A stretch of DNA of 64,000 nt from Glandiceps talaboti (Eukaryota > Hemichordata > Enteropneusta > Spengelidae), in NCBI RefSeq assembly GCF_964340395.1, contig NC_135549.1, positions 30,352,832 to 30,416,831 of the forward strand, read 5' to 3'. The position numbers and the translations under genes were made by a program. The notes beneath the pieces were generated by a model, which saw only the letters and a program-made list of their open reading frames with translations, made no database searches and was not told the DNA's origin. Positions 36,225 through 48,614 of the stretch are shown here, piece by piece. The first letter of the stretch is position 1; each line of letters begins with the position of its first letter.

Positions 36225-37421
36225 TACAACGTGGATAAAGTTGGTCTCAGAATATGAATCACATTTACGTTGGAGGAAATACAATGTAGGTGTGTGACTA
36301 ACGATGTCGAAGTGAAATCCTAATAATTATATTTAGAGAACATGATTCTTTCTTAGATGTAATATCAACCAAGCAACCAACATTTTGAATAACATGCGAT
36401 TTTGGAATTTAGTTTTGGATGTTGATATCGAATTTTTCAAACAGTCTTTTTTGGAACTAGAATCGAAAATCCAGATACAAATGTGCCACAATACTGGCAC
36501 GTTAAGGGGCACTTTGATTTGTGTGATAAATTGTTGTGATTTTTTGTTACATTCTTGTTACTTATTATAGAACTGAGCTTGGTTAAAACCGGATCAAAGA
36601 AAAGATCAAATGGGGAAACTGGTTGTTGCTAAGGTTATAGGTGTTCAGATGAAACCAGTTACATAAGTTTTTCCTTTATTCCATTTGTGTTATGCGTATC
36701 TTACATGTTTGTATATCTTGATATAAATAAATCGACAATGAATAGGAATGAATGTACGTTACTTTCTAAATAGTGTTGTGTAATTCTTGTGCTTACCATG
36801 AAATAATACTTAATGTAAATGATGCTTAATACCCCTCCTTTTGAAAAGGGCAAACAAAATTGAGACAGACTTTACGTAAGAAGTACTTTTAATTTTCATG
36901 CTTATGAAGCCAAGAAAGGTCATGTTTATCAGACCCTGCATCAAGCGACCTACATGAATTAGAATTACAAAACAATGGGTAAATCTGGAATAGAAGAGAC
37001 CTGATGTAGACTGGGGCAACACATTATGGGTAAGTGGTGTGAAGTTCATGACATACCGTACCCATGAAGCCCCACTCCAATGACAAACTGGCAGTTTTAG
37101 CACTACGTCAGAGAGGTAGCATGTAGCAGAGTCACTGTTTCCTATCCATTGGATGAATTACATCCAAATGTTGTTATCTTTATTAAAGGCAACACCCATC
37201 CCACCCCTTATGGAACACCCTTTTATCAATTTTGAATTTGTCGAATGTGGGTCGTGGTGTATCGATTCATGCTGTTACTGCTGTTTGTACTTCTGTACTC
37301 TCTGGCTTCATTAAATGGCTGTGTATAAATAATAGATAAAACTGATTATCAATTTCACATTATATCTCCAATTAAAGCATCTGCACGGTTTCCTATTAGC
37401 TTATCCTATATGTGGAGTCAT
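36225..37421. other. Non-coding region
   Basis: No supported frame, RNA gene or repeat seen. Confidence 0.5.
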
Positions 37422-37448
37422 GGTGTATTAGGTGACCCCTAATACACC
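37422..37448. repeat. Small perfect inverted repeat (11-bp arms)
   Basis: GGTGTATTAGG and CCTAATACACC around a 5-bp loop (TGACC). Confidence 0.8.
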
Positions 37449-38339
37449 AAATGTTAGAGTGACAATCTTAGAATCTGCAGATTGCATTTTCAAGCCGTGA
37501 TGCTGTCATTTGTTTCTGACTGATGGTCTTGGGCAAGATTTGAACCATTATTGTGTCCTAGTCAACCCAACCGTATGATCTTGAACCTGGTATAGGTTTA
37601 ATTCTGTGCTTGGGGTAATAATAACTCAACCCTTATGAAAACCATAGATAACCTTGGATGATGTCTTAGTCCATTCGAAAGACAAAACTGACTAATACTG
37701 AGTCAGTGATTGACTCGACTGCATCTATAGCATTTTATGTCACTCATGTGACACAACGTACATTTAACATATAAACAGAACAAATGGAGGGGTATATCGC
37801 AAAGATAGCAACATGGTTGGCAACTGGATAGTCATTCAGCAAATGAAAGCCTACTGTTCGGATGGACTAGCATATGGATACACATTTTTAAAAACTGTAC
37901 AGTTGTGCTGCAATGCCATTGACGGTATTTTATTATATAATGTCATTTTTACCAAATAAAATTGAATTAATGAATGGTCTATTTTTAGAGTCAGTTCATA
38001 AGTTCAAGAATGAGCATTGCATAAGCCTGCGAAAATCTATTATCTACTTCGGTTGTTTTAAGTAGGTGGCTGTGTATTTTTTTCAGTCTTTGTTGTACTG
38101 CCCTCTCTTTCAGTTTTTCCTTCAACTCTAGTAATTTCAGTCACCTTTGCGCTGCTGTTGTAGTATGTGTGTCCATTTGTTCACAGTTCTCTGCACTTGC
38201 ATTCTTTGTGGTGTGTTCAATTATTGTTAAAAGATGACCTTGCAAAACGTCTGTACTGTGACATTTTACTTTTTGTGAGAAGAAGAGTTCTTTTTACACA
38301 CCTTTTACTTGCACTATACTCTTGTAAAAAGTATTTGAT
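37449..38339. other. Non-coding region
   Basis: AT-rich; no feature recognised. Its last part may hold the degraded 3' end of the minus-strand gene that follows. Confidence 0.4.
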
Positions 38340-40790
38340 ATTTTTAAAGTTCTTTTTTCTGTCCTTCTGTCTTTCCACTCAGTAATTTCTCGATATCATT
38401 TTGGCATCTACACTGTCCACAAACCTCGGTCACTTGGTCGAGTAAGCTCTGTTTTGTGTCCTGTTGCTTTTTCTATTTCTTTTCCCTGGCTTCAGCTTTT
38501 GCTTTCAATATCTGACGTCTGCCTTCTCTGATTGCCTTTTTTCTTGTTTTATAGTTTTCAACAAATTCTGGTGCTCTTCTTCTAGCTAAGGTGATTATAT
38601 CTCTTCTTTTCTCACTATCCATGTCTTTTAGCCACTTGTTGGTTTTGTTGTTTGTAAAACAAAATCAAACCTTCCAGAGCAACGAGGTGGCTGTATTTGG
38701 CTTTTCTTTCAGACTTTACGTAAGAAGGCGAGAAGGCAACCAAGACAACCAAGCTGTGCTCAGTTGAAATGCTTGTTTTGTGGACACTGGTAGTTTCTTG
38801 GTGTTTCACTTCAGTTTCAGGAGTATACTTCCCTCCTGGGAGGTGATCAGTAAGCATTTTCTCCGTGACAATCAAAAGAGCACTACACTGAACTTCTAAT
38901 AACATTTCTGCAATCTCATCCTCTTCTTCTTAGACAGTCGACAAACAAACTGTCATACAGCCCCTCATTTATTGGTGGGAAATCTGGATACTATACTAAC
39001 TTTACTGGACCAGCAGGCCTGCTGGATCATCCTTCCAATCATACAGCTTGTCACGAAGCAGGGAATATTACCTATTCATATCAAGGACATGTGTTTTACT
39101 GTCCAGTAACTGCCACAGGGGTGATGTGATGACTTTCTCCAAAATGCCAAGAGCTCTCACAGCGCTGATAATGTTCTTGCAATGGATATCAGCATTGATG
39201 GCACGCAACATATTGTTGTATTTGTCAGATTGGTCAACTAGATGTAACAGGTCAGCCTTATAGTGATAGACGGCATTCGTATTTTCAAACAAAATATAAC
39301 ATCGGTTCCCGACAAAGTCTTGTAGGTAGCACTTCTTGTCAGCTGAAACTGCTCGGAACGTTTCTGGCTGTCCGACCTGTTGGTTTGAATTTCTTCCACC
39401 AGAGAAAGTTTCGCACATGTCCCTGATCAGTCTGTAGGCACTAGACTGACTAACTGATCTATTTCTTTCATTGCAGACTCCATGTAGTCGGCCATGCCAA
39501 CTACATTATGGAGTCCACAATAAAAGTCATTATTGGTGTCAGTCAGAAAGGCCTTTTTGTCCTCACTCATATTTTGCCAGTCATCAACCAAATCAGGTAG
39601 GACCTTACTTCGCCATTTTTCCAATTCTACAACATAGTATTTATTAACAATAGGCTTATCCGACGTTGTGTTTTTTTATTTTACCGAAGAGTACTTTGGA
39701 TGCAATTTCTTTCTCCATTCGGCCAGCAAGCTCATTAAACAGTCTTATTGGAGTCAAGTTGTGTTTGTGTGTCCCCTCTAAGAACATCATGCATTCCAAT
39801 GGTGTAAGCTCCTCTATCTCTGGACACCACAAAGTCAAGGATTTTTTTTTCATGTTTTGATGTACCATCAAACATTAGTGTGTGGTGTGTCCCACCAAGC
39901 ATGGCTTCAGCTGCCTGTCGCTTCGCTAGAATATTACCTTCATCAGCCTTACCAGTGAACCTTTTGGTAGTCGCAATATTTATTCCAAGTAAATTCTGTA
40001 AAACTGTGTTAATGATGTCTGATAATGACTAGCACCTCCACCGTGTTTGAGAAGTTCATATAGCATGCTATTCGTACTTCATATGTATATTTTCCATCAT
40101 GGAAAGGTGTTAGTTTTCTTCCCTCTTGCAAGGCTTCAATAATAATTCTAAGATAATCACTGTCCACAAGTTCTTTAGTCTTCTGTATTTCTGTCACTTT
40201 CAGTTTATGTTGACCTCTGTCGTTCTCAACTTCTGTCGTTGCCTGGATAGTTCTTGTTTTGCCTGTCTTTTCTTTACACTCTCAACCTAACAATTGTTTC
40301 TCAGTAACAGTTTGTTCTTCAAGTTTCTGTCTTTCCTCCTTCATTCATTTCTTCAATTACTGTCATGTGTTCATCCTTCATGTCTTCAACTTGCTTTTTG
40401 TTTTGACTTGAGTTCATCCTCTACTTTAAGTTCATCTTGCTGTAGTCCTACGCACTTCTCATGGTTGCTGGTCTTCAGATACTCAACTTCTTTCTCAAGC
40501 CGTTTTATTTTCTCATCTTTTCTCTTTAGTCTTTTGTTAACATTTCTTGTGTTGTTTGCTGAATTTCTGTCGTGCTTCTTCATGTTTCTGTAAATTTCTT
40601 GTAGTCTCTTGTGATTTGTTCCACATCTTTCTTTGTTTTGTCAAGTGCTTTATTTGCTGACTCTGACACATGAATGTATATTACTTGCAACTCATCATAC
40701 TTTTTCAACAGTATTTCCTTTTGTACATGTTGATACGAGCCTTCTTAGTCATTTAATATTTCTTCACCCATTTCAAAGTCATCCGCCATT
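38340..40790 (-). pseudogene. Transposase-like gene, family A copy 2 (decayed)
   Basis: Minus-strand relic of the family. It starts MADDFEMGEEILND (ATG at about 40787) and continues with a coiled coil (RLKRKDEKIKRLEKEVEYLK, about 40500), LTPFHDGKYTYEVR (about 40100), TLMFDGTSKHEKK (about 39860), the IEELTPLECMMFLEGTHKHN block, a cysteine/lysine segment with CYLQDFVGNRCYILFENTNA, DHLPGGKYTPETE (about 38835) and a basic C-terminal helix ending near 38340. The frames alternate because of about eight shifts. The MSD and FxCxxH stretch seen in the other copies is degraded. Conserved candidate catalytic residue here: D of FDGTSK. Confidence 0.6.
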
Positions 40791-42407
40791 ACCATTTCAT
40801 CGTTGTTATTCTGACCCAATTTTGTATGATCGACTTCCATGTCTTGTGTATTCATTTATAATTATGTATAACAAAACAGTATATACATGTATTCTGAGTG
40901 ACTGATTGTGTCCTATATATGTGTGAAGCAAGATATTACAGGCTGGCACTTTGAAATTCGGCAGTTTGTAGTAGTCCACCTCCTGCTGGCATAGAAACCT
41001 CCCATCATGACCATTAGCTTCTCCGCCCCTGTCCTTTTTCTCTTTACCATGCTCTGGTTTATGTGAAACAAAAAGTTACTGTTAGTGTTTATATATAATG
41101 TTATCAGGGTGTGTGTGTTATTGGTTTCTTCTCTTTCTTCTCTAAAATATAAAATATATTATTATTTAATGCAAACAAAATTGGCTGATATGGCTTGCTA
41201 CAACTTTGATATATTTGTTTTTGTTTTGTTTAAAACTAACCTCTTTTGGCAATCCACTTGCAAAGACCCTCTGTACAAGCAGGTCCCTCTACCAATGTTC
41301 TATAAACTTTCTGCTACAAAATCTTGAAGAGCAAACAGTACTGATGCAAAGTGATTGTGAGCTTCACCTAGACTGTAAAGCCAAGCTAATTTTAAAGAAA
41401 ATGAAAATCAGTTTTATATACTACTCCATGTAGAGTCTAGAACAAATAAAATATTATTTTATTATTATGTGATAGAAAACTAACATTGATTTACATGCAT
41501 GTAAACTCCTGAGGTTGCTTGCAAAAAGTTTGAAAAAACAAACACTTGCAACATATTAATACTTATTATTATATAAATATAAAGCCTTTAATACAAATTC
41601 CTCAATCTTTTCATACTCCTCTGAGAAAATATTCAACACAAATGTAAGGAAGAGATTTCCCCCATTTCCTACAACCATGGGTGATACATGCGTACTTAGT
41701 TATATGCTACACAACATTGTGACTTTGAAAATTACTTACACAGCAACACATTAATTGACATGACCATGAGCCACCGATCGGTTTCCCTGCTATGGTTAAA
41801 CTGACACATATATGTTTTGTATTTTGCACCACTTCTTTGCGAGGCATTACATGCCTTGACTAACAGAAAGTTTGACTATGTTTGACATTGACTTCAATAC
41901 TGCGGACGTGACTGGCATCCTTGTGTGCATGCCTTGCCTCTCTGTCAAATGTTCTGTCATTCGATTCGATGAGATAGAACTTGACGTTCTCCAACGTCAT
42001 TTCTGAAATTTTTCTAATATCCATCATCCAAGTTGTCGAACTTTGGAAGACTATGATATTCCTTGACAACAGCTTCACACAGTCAGGTACGTAATTGCAC
42101 AAATGTACAACACTGTAATCAAACTTAGTGCAAACTGAGATTTTTCCTGTCACGTTATGATATTGGGATAGCTGATTCCACATCCATTAGGTTACAAACA
42201 ACTGATTTATCCGTAGCCCTGTACTGCAAAGTCACTGACGTCATACTCACAACAAATAGTCCAAAACTAATACTAGAAGTCCTTACGACAAGTTTGTTTA
42301 TGCATGGATGTATTACATCCATGGTTTATGTAACACAATGATAAGATTTTGATGTGATATCACAGGATGTTGCAATGGTGTAATTTATGATTAATTTTAT
42401 AAACAGC

Positions 42408-42412
<5 letters not shown>
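40791..42412. other. Mostly non-coding; one unrecognised minus-strand ORF
   Basis: A 107-codon minus-strand frame at 41860-42183 starts MWNQLSQYHNVTGKISVCTK and ends VKHSQTFC. I find no motif and cannot tell whether it is a gene. The rest of the interval has no coding signal. Confidence 0.3.

Positions 42413-42487
<75 letters not shown>
42413..42487. repeat. (TA)n microsatellite
   Basis: About 37 TA units. Confidence 0.97.
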
Positions 42488-42496
<9 letters not shown>

Positions 42497-42959
42497 GCCA
42501 ATTATTTTAACGTGTAGTTTCTGGTTTTGTTATTCTCCTGTCTCCCAGGTTAATAGGTATGCACCTTCAACATCATAGTAACAAACTTTTCTATAAATCA
42601 TCAAATATTATTTTTCACATGCACATTTAATAAAGATTTTAAAATTCCAGCTCTTTTCTTTCTTGAGTCTGGTCATTACCTTATCGGATGACCAACTATT
42701 CTTGACTTGTATTAAAAGTCCATGTTAATGTTTAATTAATGAATAGAGTCAACTCATACAAATTAGGTGTCAATCAGTTCACAGCTAATTAACAGCTAAT
42801 GTGTATGTATGTCAGATAAAAGTATTCTGTGAAATGTTGTAGAGTTGTTTTGTTGAATGTTACCATCATGAAAAATGTCTTGAATGAATCAGTCACAATT
42901 CTTTATTTGTACCATAATAGATCTTGATGTTTTGCGACCTGTTCTGACCAATCTGCCAC

Positions 42960-43951
42960 CAGGTACAGAAACCACCATGCGAATAAATTTATCATGCTCA
43001 AGGGACCTGACTTAGGAAGCTGTACGGACTCCATCAAATTCTACAGTCGTAGAAGATGCTCAGTCACACTCTGCACCACCACCAACGACAACAACAACAG
43101 CTTCTTATACGCCTGGATCCAAGTCGCCAGTACCACCGCCATCTCATGCAACGGTAGCAGTAGCATCATTGCTCACAACAGTTGAGATGATCCAACCTAT
43201 AACACAACCAATTGCAGCTACGGAGGCATTAACAGTAGGTGGACCGCCTTTACCACAACCAGTGATGATATATGAACACCTACTGAAAACATCTTCTGGG
43301 AAATTCTCATCTGCTGAGGATAATGCTGGCAGTAACTACCAGTATCACGACCAGAACAGAATAGATTGGTCTGACAAAGGTGCTACATATGTACATGTCA
43401 AGTTGAAGCCATTGAAGTTAATTGGGCCCAACTAAATGCTTCTATAAACAGAGGCCGACGTGAGTAATTATTTCTAATCAGGTTAACCAGAATGCTTCCA
43501 TGAATACAACCTGGGAGAAATGTATGGATAAATGGAAAAGTCTAAAGAAGTCTTACAGAAATCATGTGCAGTACGCTAATCAAACTGGTAATGCACATAA
43601 GAAATTTCCACTAGATGTCATGGCAGATAGTATGGGAAACGACCCCACTGTACAACCTTCATATGTTGCGGGGAACAACATCAAGAGTGATGCAGCCACA
43701 GGAATGATTGATGAGGCCAAGGCAGATTGAGCCTGCACTAAAGACGATGATGGACACCATTGAAGATGGTTTGGCATTTACAAAACCATCAAAGTCCCGA
43801 CCCCTAAAATGCAGAAAGCGCCAATCAACCAGGATGATTGATGAAGTAAAAGAATTAATGACGGACAGCACAAATCAAATGATTGGTGTTCTAAGGGAAA
43901 TGCATCATGATAATAGGGAACTTCTTGGAAAGTTGGTAAACACATTATAAT
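42960..43951 (+). pseudogene. Myb/SANT-like (MADF/trihelix type) DNA-binding protein relic
   Basis: After a serine/threonine/proline-rich N-terminal part, a trihelix-like block reads NASINRGR, then ECFHEYNLGE, WEKCMDKWKSLKKSYRNH and QTGNAHKKFPLDVMAD (about 43430-43625). The C-terminus has KPSKSRPLKCRKRQST, then VKELMTDSTNQMIGVLREMH and ELLGKLVNTL (43780-43950). The pattern fits Myb/SANT-like domain proteins that accompany several animal DNA transposons, for example as the second protein of PIF/Harbinger. Frameshifts occur near 43183, 43435 and 43730. It is probably an element relic, not a host regulator. Confidence 0.6.
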
Positions 43952-44299
43952 CTGTTTGTTGTAATTCCTATCATCATTTTCCATCTTTGTTACAGCAGCA
44001 CATCATCTGATATCAGCGTTTGACTACAGGGACCAGCGACCATTTATTGATTGATTTATTATTTGGATGAATAATTGATCGATTGAATGATTAATTTTAT
44101 AGTGAAATAAAACTTATTTTGTGTGATATATATATATTTTATATATTTACTGGTGCATTGATTTGTTTGATATAAAACCTTTTTCTTGCCCTGGCCACTT
44201 TTCTCTCTTTCAGTTGTATACAATTCTCTCTTTATTAACTAACTAAAGACTCCCTGTCCATTCTTCTCTTATTTAAATTAAAACACTCCTAATCTCATA
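43952..44299. other. Short AT-rich non-coding spacer
   Basis: Contains AATAAAAC at about 44106, a possible poly(A) signal for the preceding relic. Nothing else seen. Confidence 0.5.
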
Positions 44300-46382
44300 A
44301 TTAGCAGGGTTCAGTTACTACGAAAATTTACTTTATGTCTTATCTTCTGGGAGACTATCACTGTAGAAAATGAAAATAAAGAACTATCACAATTACAAGC
44401 CCTCCTGGAAGATGATAAAGTAGTAACTTTCCAAGATGGCAAGTATGATAATGACGTCCAAGAAGTAATTATGGAGCTCCTTTCCCTTAATGTTTCAATC
44501 AATAAAGTAAATGATGTTATTCGTGTCGTCCTACAAAAATTAGGGAAAAGAATATTGGAAATTTACCATCAAATGGTTTGAAGTCCCGACTGTTATTAGA
44601 AGCCCGCCATTCAACAGACAAGCACGTGCTTGAATCTATTACAAAAGATGTTCACCTGACGTCGGTAATTGGGAATTGTCTTCTTGGGGATGGGACCACC
44701 AAGTACCACAAACATTATCAGAACTTTCAAGTTACTATATCTAGTGGACAGACATTGACTATGGGCATGTCTGAAGTTGCCTCTGGAGACTGTGAGGCCA
44801 CACTTAATGCTCCTATATGAACGCATAGATGAACTTGTAGATGATGCAATTCATGACAAAGACTTAAGACAAAAAAAAGTGAAATAATTTGTACTTTTAA
44901 GAACACAATGTCAGACCAAGGTCCAATAAATCCTGCCTTTAATAGGGCATTTAGCAAATTTAGAACATCACTTCTTCCAACAGTTATCTCAGAATGGGAC
45001 ACTTTAACCCCAGCTTTACGAAATGAGATTTCAAGTATGGGTCATTTTTGGTGCAAACTTCATATTTTAGTTAACCTTGCTAGAGAAGGTGATAAAGCTA
45101 TCAAGTTATTTGAACAAGCGTCATCGAACATAACAAAGTTACATCATATTTTTCAAATGAGTCAATGGCGGCACGTCTAGTCCGTACAGCTGTAAAAGCT
45201 TTTCATGTAAGTGGTAGTGACGAAGCCGGAGTAGCAAGATATTTTAACACCTTTCTAAGTGGTAGAGGGAGAAAAAATAAGTTAGTTCCGTACAGGGGAA
45301 ATAGATTTAATATATTATTTTACGATGCTTCAGCTGTCTTTTACCACCTAAATGACATCAGACAATTCATTGAAAGTTGGCCACAGCCAAACACAGGCTT
45401 CTCCAGTCAATCATGAATGATATTAATGAACCTGTTTGTGTGGCTGGGATCAAGGCACTTGGTATAATTAATAAGTTAGTCACTGGTCCCTTCATGCGCA
45501 TTCTAGAAAATGTAAATAGCATCCTAGATTGTAATAATCATCTCCATCAGATGGATATAATGATGCAAAGATGGCACTGTGGCTCTAAGTGGAAAGCCAG
45601 TATTTACTGACACAACACTCATACATAAGGATGATTTGTATGAGACTTTATTCTCATCAGAAGACTCCAACGGTACGACACAACAAGTTCTCGAATTAGT
45701 GTCACTTGCATTTGTTGTCCTCCTGGAAAGACAGGCTCAGGACCAGTTGCCTGGAGGCAAATACTGGAATGCAGGTGACACTTTTTGAGACAGACGGCCA
45801 ATGTACCAACAACCAATGTTGTGTCAGAACGGGATTTTGGTGTCCTTGATCTATTGTTATTCATGAGAATAAAGCCTCATGCAACCACCTTGTGCTATGA
45901 AGCACTAACCATGTTAGTGGCTTAACAATAAAAGAGGACATTGTCAAATAGAAAACAAGAAAAAAGAACTCTTGCTCAAAAAGCAAGAACAAAAGGCCAG
46001 TAAAGAACAGCGAGAGAGAAACAAGAAAGTTAAGATAATAGACAAGATCTCAGAATATGGTAACATCTGGAAGTATGTACATAAGATGGATTCTAGTTTA
46101 GAAAACACAGATCAGGCAAAGAGGCAGACAACCATTATTACACAATTACAATTTCACAAGGAAATTCTTCAAAGCACTGCATCATCAAAAGAATACTTTC
46201 AACAATCATGCACAAAACAAGGTCACAAAATCACATTCACATATACACAACTATGCACTCACTTGAAAGAAATTATTGAAATTAATATGGATTCTTTAAA
46301 TACATCTAGCGAGGAGGGTGATGTTTCCAACACTACATGTAACAAAGAGGCACATCAAATTGTATTGCGACAAAAAACCTAA
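44300..46382 (+). pseudogene. Transposase-like gene, family A copy 3 (most complete, decayed)
   Basis: Blocks in order: TFQDGKYDNDVQEVIMELLS (about 44430), MSDQGPINPAFNRAFSKFRT (44908), LRNEISSMGHFWCKLHILVN (about 45020), RGRKNKLVPYRGNRFNILFY, DQLPGGKYWNAGD (about 45742), NVPTTNVVSERDFGVLDLLL (about 45800), ATTLCYEALTML, then a basic coiled-coil tail to the stop at 46382. Compared with copy 1, the order and the MSD, FxCxxHxLxN and SERDFG motifs agree. Candidate triad: D (DGT block, damaged here), D of MSDQ, E of SERDFG. Many frameshifts; the C-terminal 136-codon frame (45972-46382) is intact. Confidence 0.65.
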
Positions 46383-46574
46383 AGCATATGAAATGGTTCA
46401 GAAACAATAAATAAATAAACTGAAATATATGTATTCTCTATGTATTATAATTAGATATATATATACTAAATTAATACACAAGAACTTGACGGAAATATTT
46501 GATGTCTATATTCACGTTATTCAATATTGTTATAGACACCAGAATTGTTGCCTCATGCCCTTGCTTTGACGCGC

Positions 46575-46795
46575 TGTTATGTTGTGACTGTTTTGTGAAG
46601 ATTAATACAGATATTTAGTTATATTTATCGCTAGCTCTCATTGACCTTTTTGTATGGACGACCTAGTTTTGTATTTCATGTCCTTCCGGAATACGTGATG
46701 GTACCTTGTCGACAATGTAAACACATGCACATTTTGCAACATTGTATTGTGGAACGTTCTAATTTATGCAGATCACTTTTATGATCGGCCGAGCC
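46575..46795 (+). repeat. Direct repeat A (about 220 bp), related to repeat B at 54.87 kb
   Basis: Shared with 54868-55103 in the same orientation: TGTTATG..TGACTGTTTTGTGA, TTAATACAGATA, CTTTTTGTA.GGACGACC..CCTAGTTT, ACAATGTAAACACA, TTTTGCAACATTGTATTGTGG and TTTATGCAGATCA. The similarity stops at about 46790. It could be a solo LTR, a promoter-end fragment of one element family, or an unnamed dispersed element. Confidence 0.75.
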
Positions 46796-46965
46796 GATCA
46801 CCATATACGGAATTAATGAATATTCAGCAGTACGTGCTAATCTTCATTTCAACCAATCAGCGTCAAAGACAGATTGGGTCATATGTTATGCAAATAGGCA
46901 CGCTTACTTCTGTTTTTCTTATCGTCTGCTGAGTCAGAGCACAACCACAACACAGTTTTGATCAC

Positions 46966-47290
46966 GATGCCGAAAGTCATCATCAGAAACGTAATTGCTG
47001 TAGGAATGCATCATTATTCAGGGGAACTAACGCCAGGAAGAGGATACAATATCATCCATGAACTAAATAACATGCATGATCCGAATGTTTGCGGTATTTT
47101 CGAGAATGGGATGGAACAATTAAATAACATCCAAAAGTACTCTGCCATTTGAAGAGAGACGCTGCTCGCCCTCAGCATGCAAGAGTGATTGACGCACGTC
47201 TAGCTTCGAATGGACGGTATTACTTGAAGCCAAAGGCCTGAAACGGCCGTTGTTTCGTCCTTATTGGTAAAGTTCAGATGTGCACGGCCG
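46966..47290 (+). pseudogene. HIRAN-domain-like fragment
   Basis: MPKVIIRNVIAVGMHHYSGE (46966) and GYNIIHELNNMHDPNVCGIF, with a break at a stop (47150) and continued low similarity to about 47290. The pattern GxxHYxGxL...G..x.IHE.NN.HDPN...IFENG fits the HIRAN domain, a DNA-end-binding module of helicases such as HLTF that is also found in transposon-associated proteins. Only about 60 residues can be read, so this is tentative. Confidence 0.35.
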
Positions 47291-47705
47291 GCTTCATATG
47301 GTGAAGACTGAGGACGTCCAGGCAAAGTCCTGTCTTGGTCCCCCAGACACCAAACCAAATCATAACGGTCCTTTTCATCAAGGCCAAAAAATCCTCCAAA
47401 AAGAGAACTACTGTAAACTAAATGATGCATGATGTATGTTTGTATAAACATGTGAATTACATGGTTTCATGGTATTATGAAAGCTCTGCACTTTCACAAA
47501 ATTTCAACTTGTAGGTAACCTACACAGATTACTGTCGCCATTGTGTTATTGCGAAAAATGTCAAATATAAGCTATATTGGTAAATACAGATGTGATAAAA
47601 AACGAAATGGTCGCACATAAAACCAATGCGGGGGAAAGTTGCATGCATTAGTTCCCGCTCCCACCACATCCCCTAATGTAATGTTCATCCGACAAACTTC
47701 ACGCT
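47291..47705. other. Non-coding spacer
   Basis: No supported frame; a degraded continuation of the preceding fragment is possible. Confidence 0.4.
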
Positions 47706-47969
47706 TTGGAGTGTTGTTTTGATGATACTGGATTTCATCCTAATCCTGAATGCCAATGGGAACAGCGACAATTAGATGCGACACAGCTTACTGCAGACAA
47801 GTCACAGTGCAACTCTATGAAGGAAGAAAAAGCGACTGTACACATTGGTGGCCGAGTCGCTGCCGTTTACGACCAGCATTGGTACCATGAGATGGATAAT
47901 GATGCACTGATATCGTTCATGGCAGTATGTCGAGGGAAGGTAGAGAAAAAATACAGACGGACAGACTAG
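47706..47969 (+). pseudogene. C-terminal barrel-domain fragment (chromo/Tudor-like)
   Basis: An 87-codon frame (no ATG start assigned) with GGRVAAVYDQHWYHEMDNDA and LISFM. The pattern VAVxYDxxWYxG...V.x.D....ISFM is a small beta-barrel often placed at the C-terminus of animal transposon proteins. The copy-4 family protein ends in a similar block (GQTVAIAFDSSWYPG). It may be the 3' end of the relic in the preceding kilobase. Confidence 0.4.
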
Positions 47970-48107
47970 GTAGAGGAAATGTGGATTGATCTTTCAAACG
48001 TGGTGTGTTATTGAAAATCCATCGTCCAATCATTACGGCGGCCCACAGATGACATCACAAAATATATTCCTTTGAATAAAAATTTCATTTTTCAAGAGTA
48101 AATTATT
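47970..48107. other. Short spacer
   Basis: Nothing recognised. Confidence 0.4.
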
Positions 48108-48410
48108 AATTATTTGAACAAAACTTTTAATTCTTTGAACAAAACCTTTAATTCTTTGGACAAAAAACCTTTATTTCCAAAGAACACACTTTTAATTCTT
48201 TGAACAAATCTTTTATTTCCAACCAACACATTTTTAATTCTTTGAACAAATCTTTTATTTCCAAAGAACACATTTTTAATTCTTTGAACAAAACTTTTAT
48301 TTCTAAAGAACACACTTTTAATTCTTTTAATAAAAACTTTTATTTTCAAAGAATACTTTTAATTCTTTGAACAAATCTTTTATTTCCAAAGAGCAAACCT
48401 TATTTGCTAA
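48108..48410. repeat. About 45-bp minisatellite (TTTAATTCTTTGAACAAA.CTTTTATTTCCAAAGAACA)
   Basis: Six to seven degenerate tandem units. A minus-strand ORF with FVQRIKNVFFGNK repeats is only its translation. Confidence 0.9.
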
Positions 48411-48614
48411 TCGATCTTTAATTTAAATGAAATACCAAGTCAAAACTAAATTCGATGGGATCAGTAACGTTTAATTGAATATGTGCAACTCTCTGCCTCT
48501 GAGGGCGCAATTAAGTTTCACTGACGTGACAAATATCTTTCTGCGGGGGTGTATATAACTATACAAACTCTCTCTTGCAATGACAAAATACTTTTGTCAA
48601 GAGTAAATTTTTTT
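48411..48614. other. Short spacer upstream of the integrase-like gene
   Basis: GTATATAACTATAC at 48551-48564 could serve as a TATA element; unproven. Confidence 0.35.

Noticed and set aside
40294-40593. Serine/phenylalanine-rich plus-strand frame of about 99 codons
   Set aside because: Antisense shadow of the coiled coil of family A copy 2.
41860-42183. Minus-strand 107-codon frame
   Set aside because: No motif, no neighbour relationship and nothing to separate it from chance, so it is mentioned only inside a non-coding entry.
48110-48349. Minus-strand frame with FVQRIKNVFFGNK repeats
   Set aside because: Translation of the 45-bp minisatellite.
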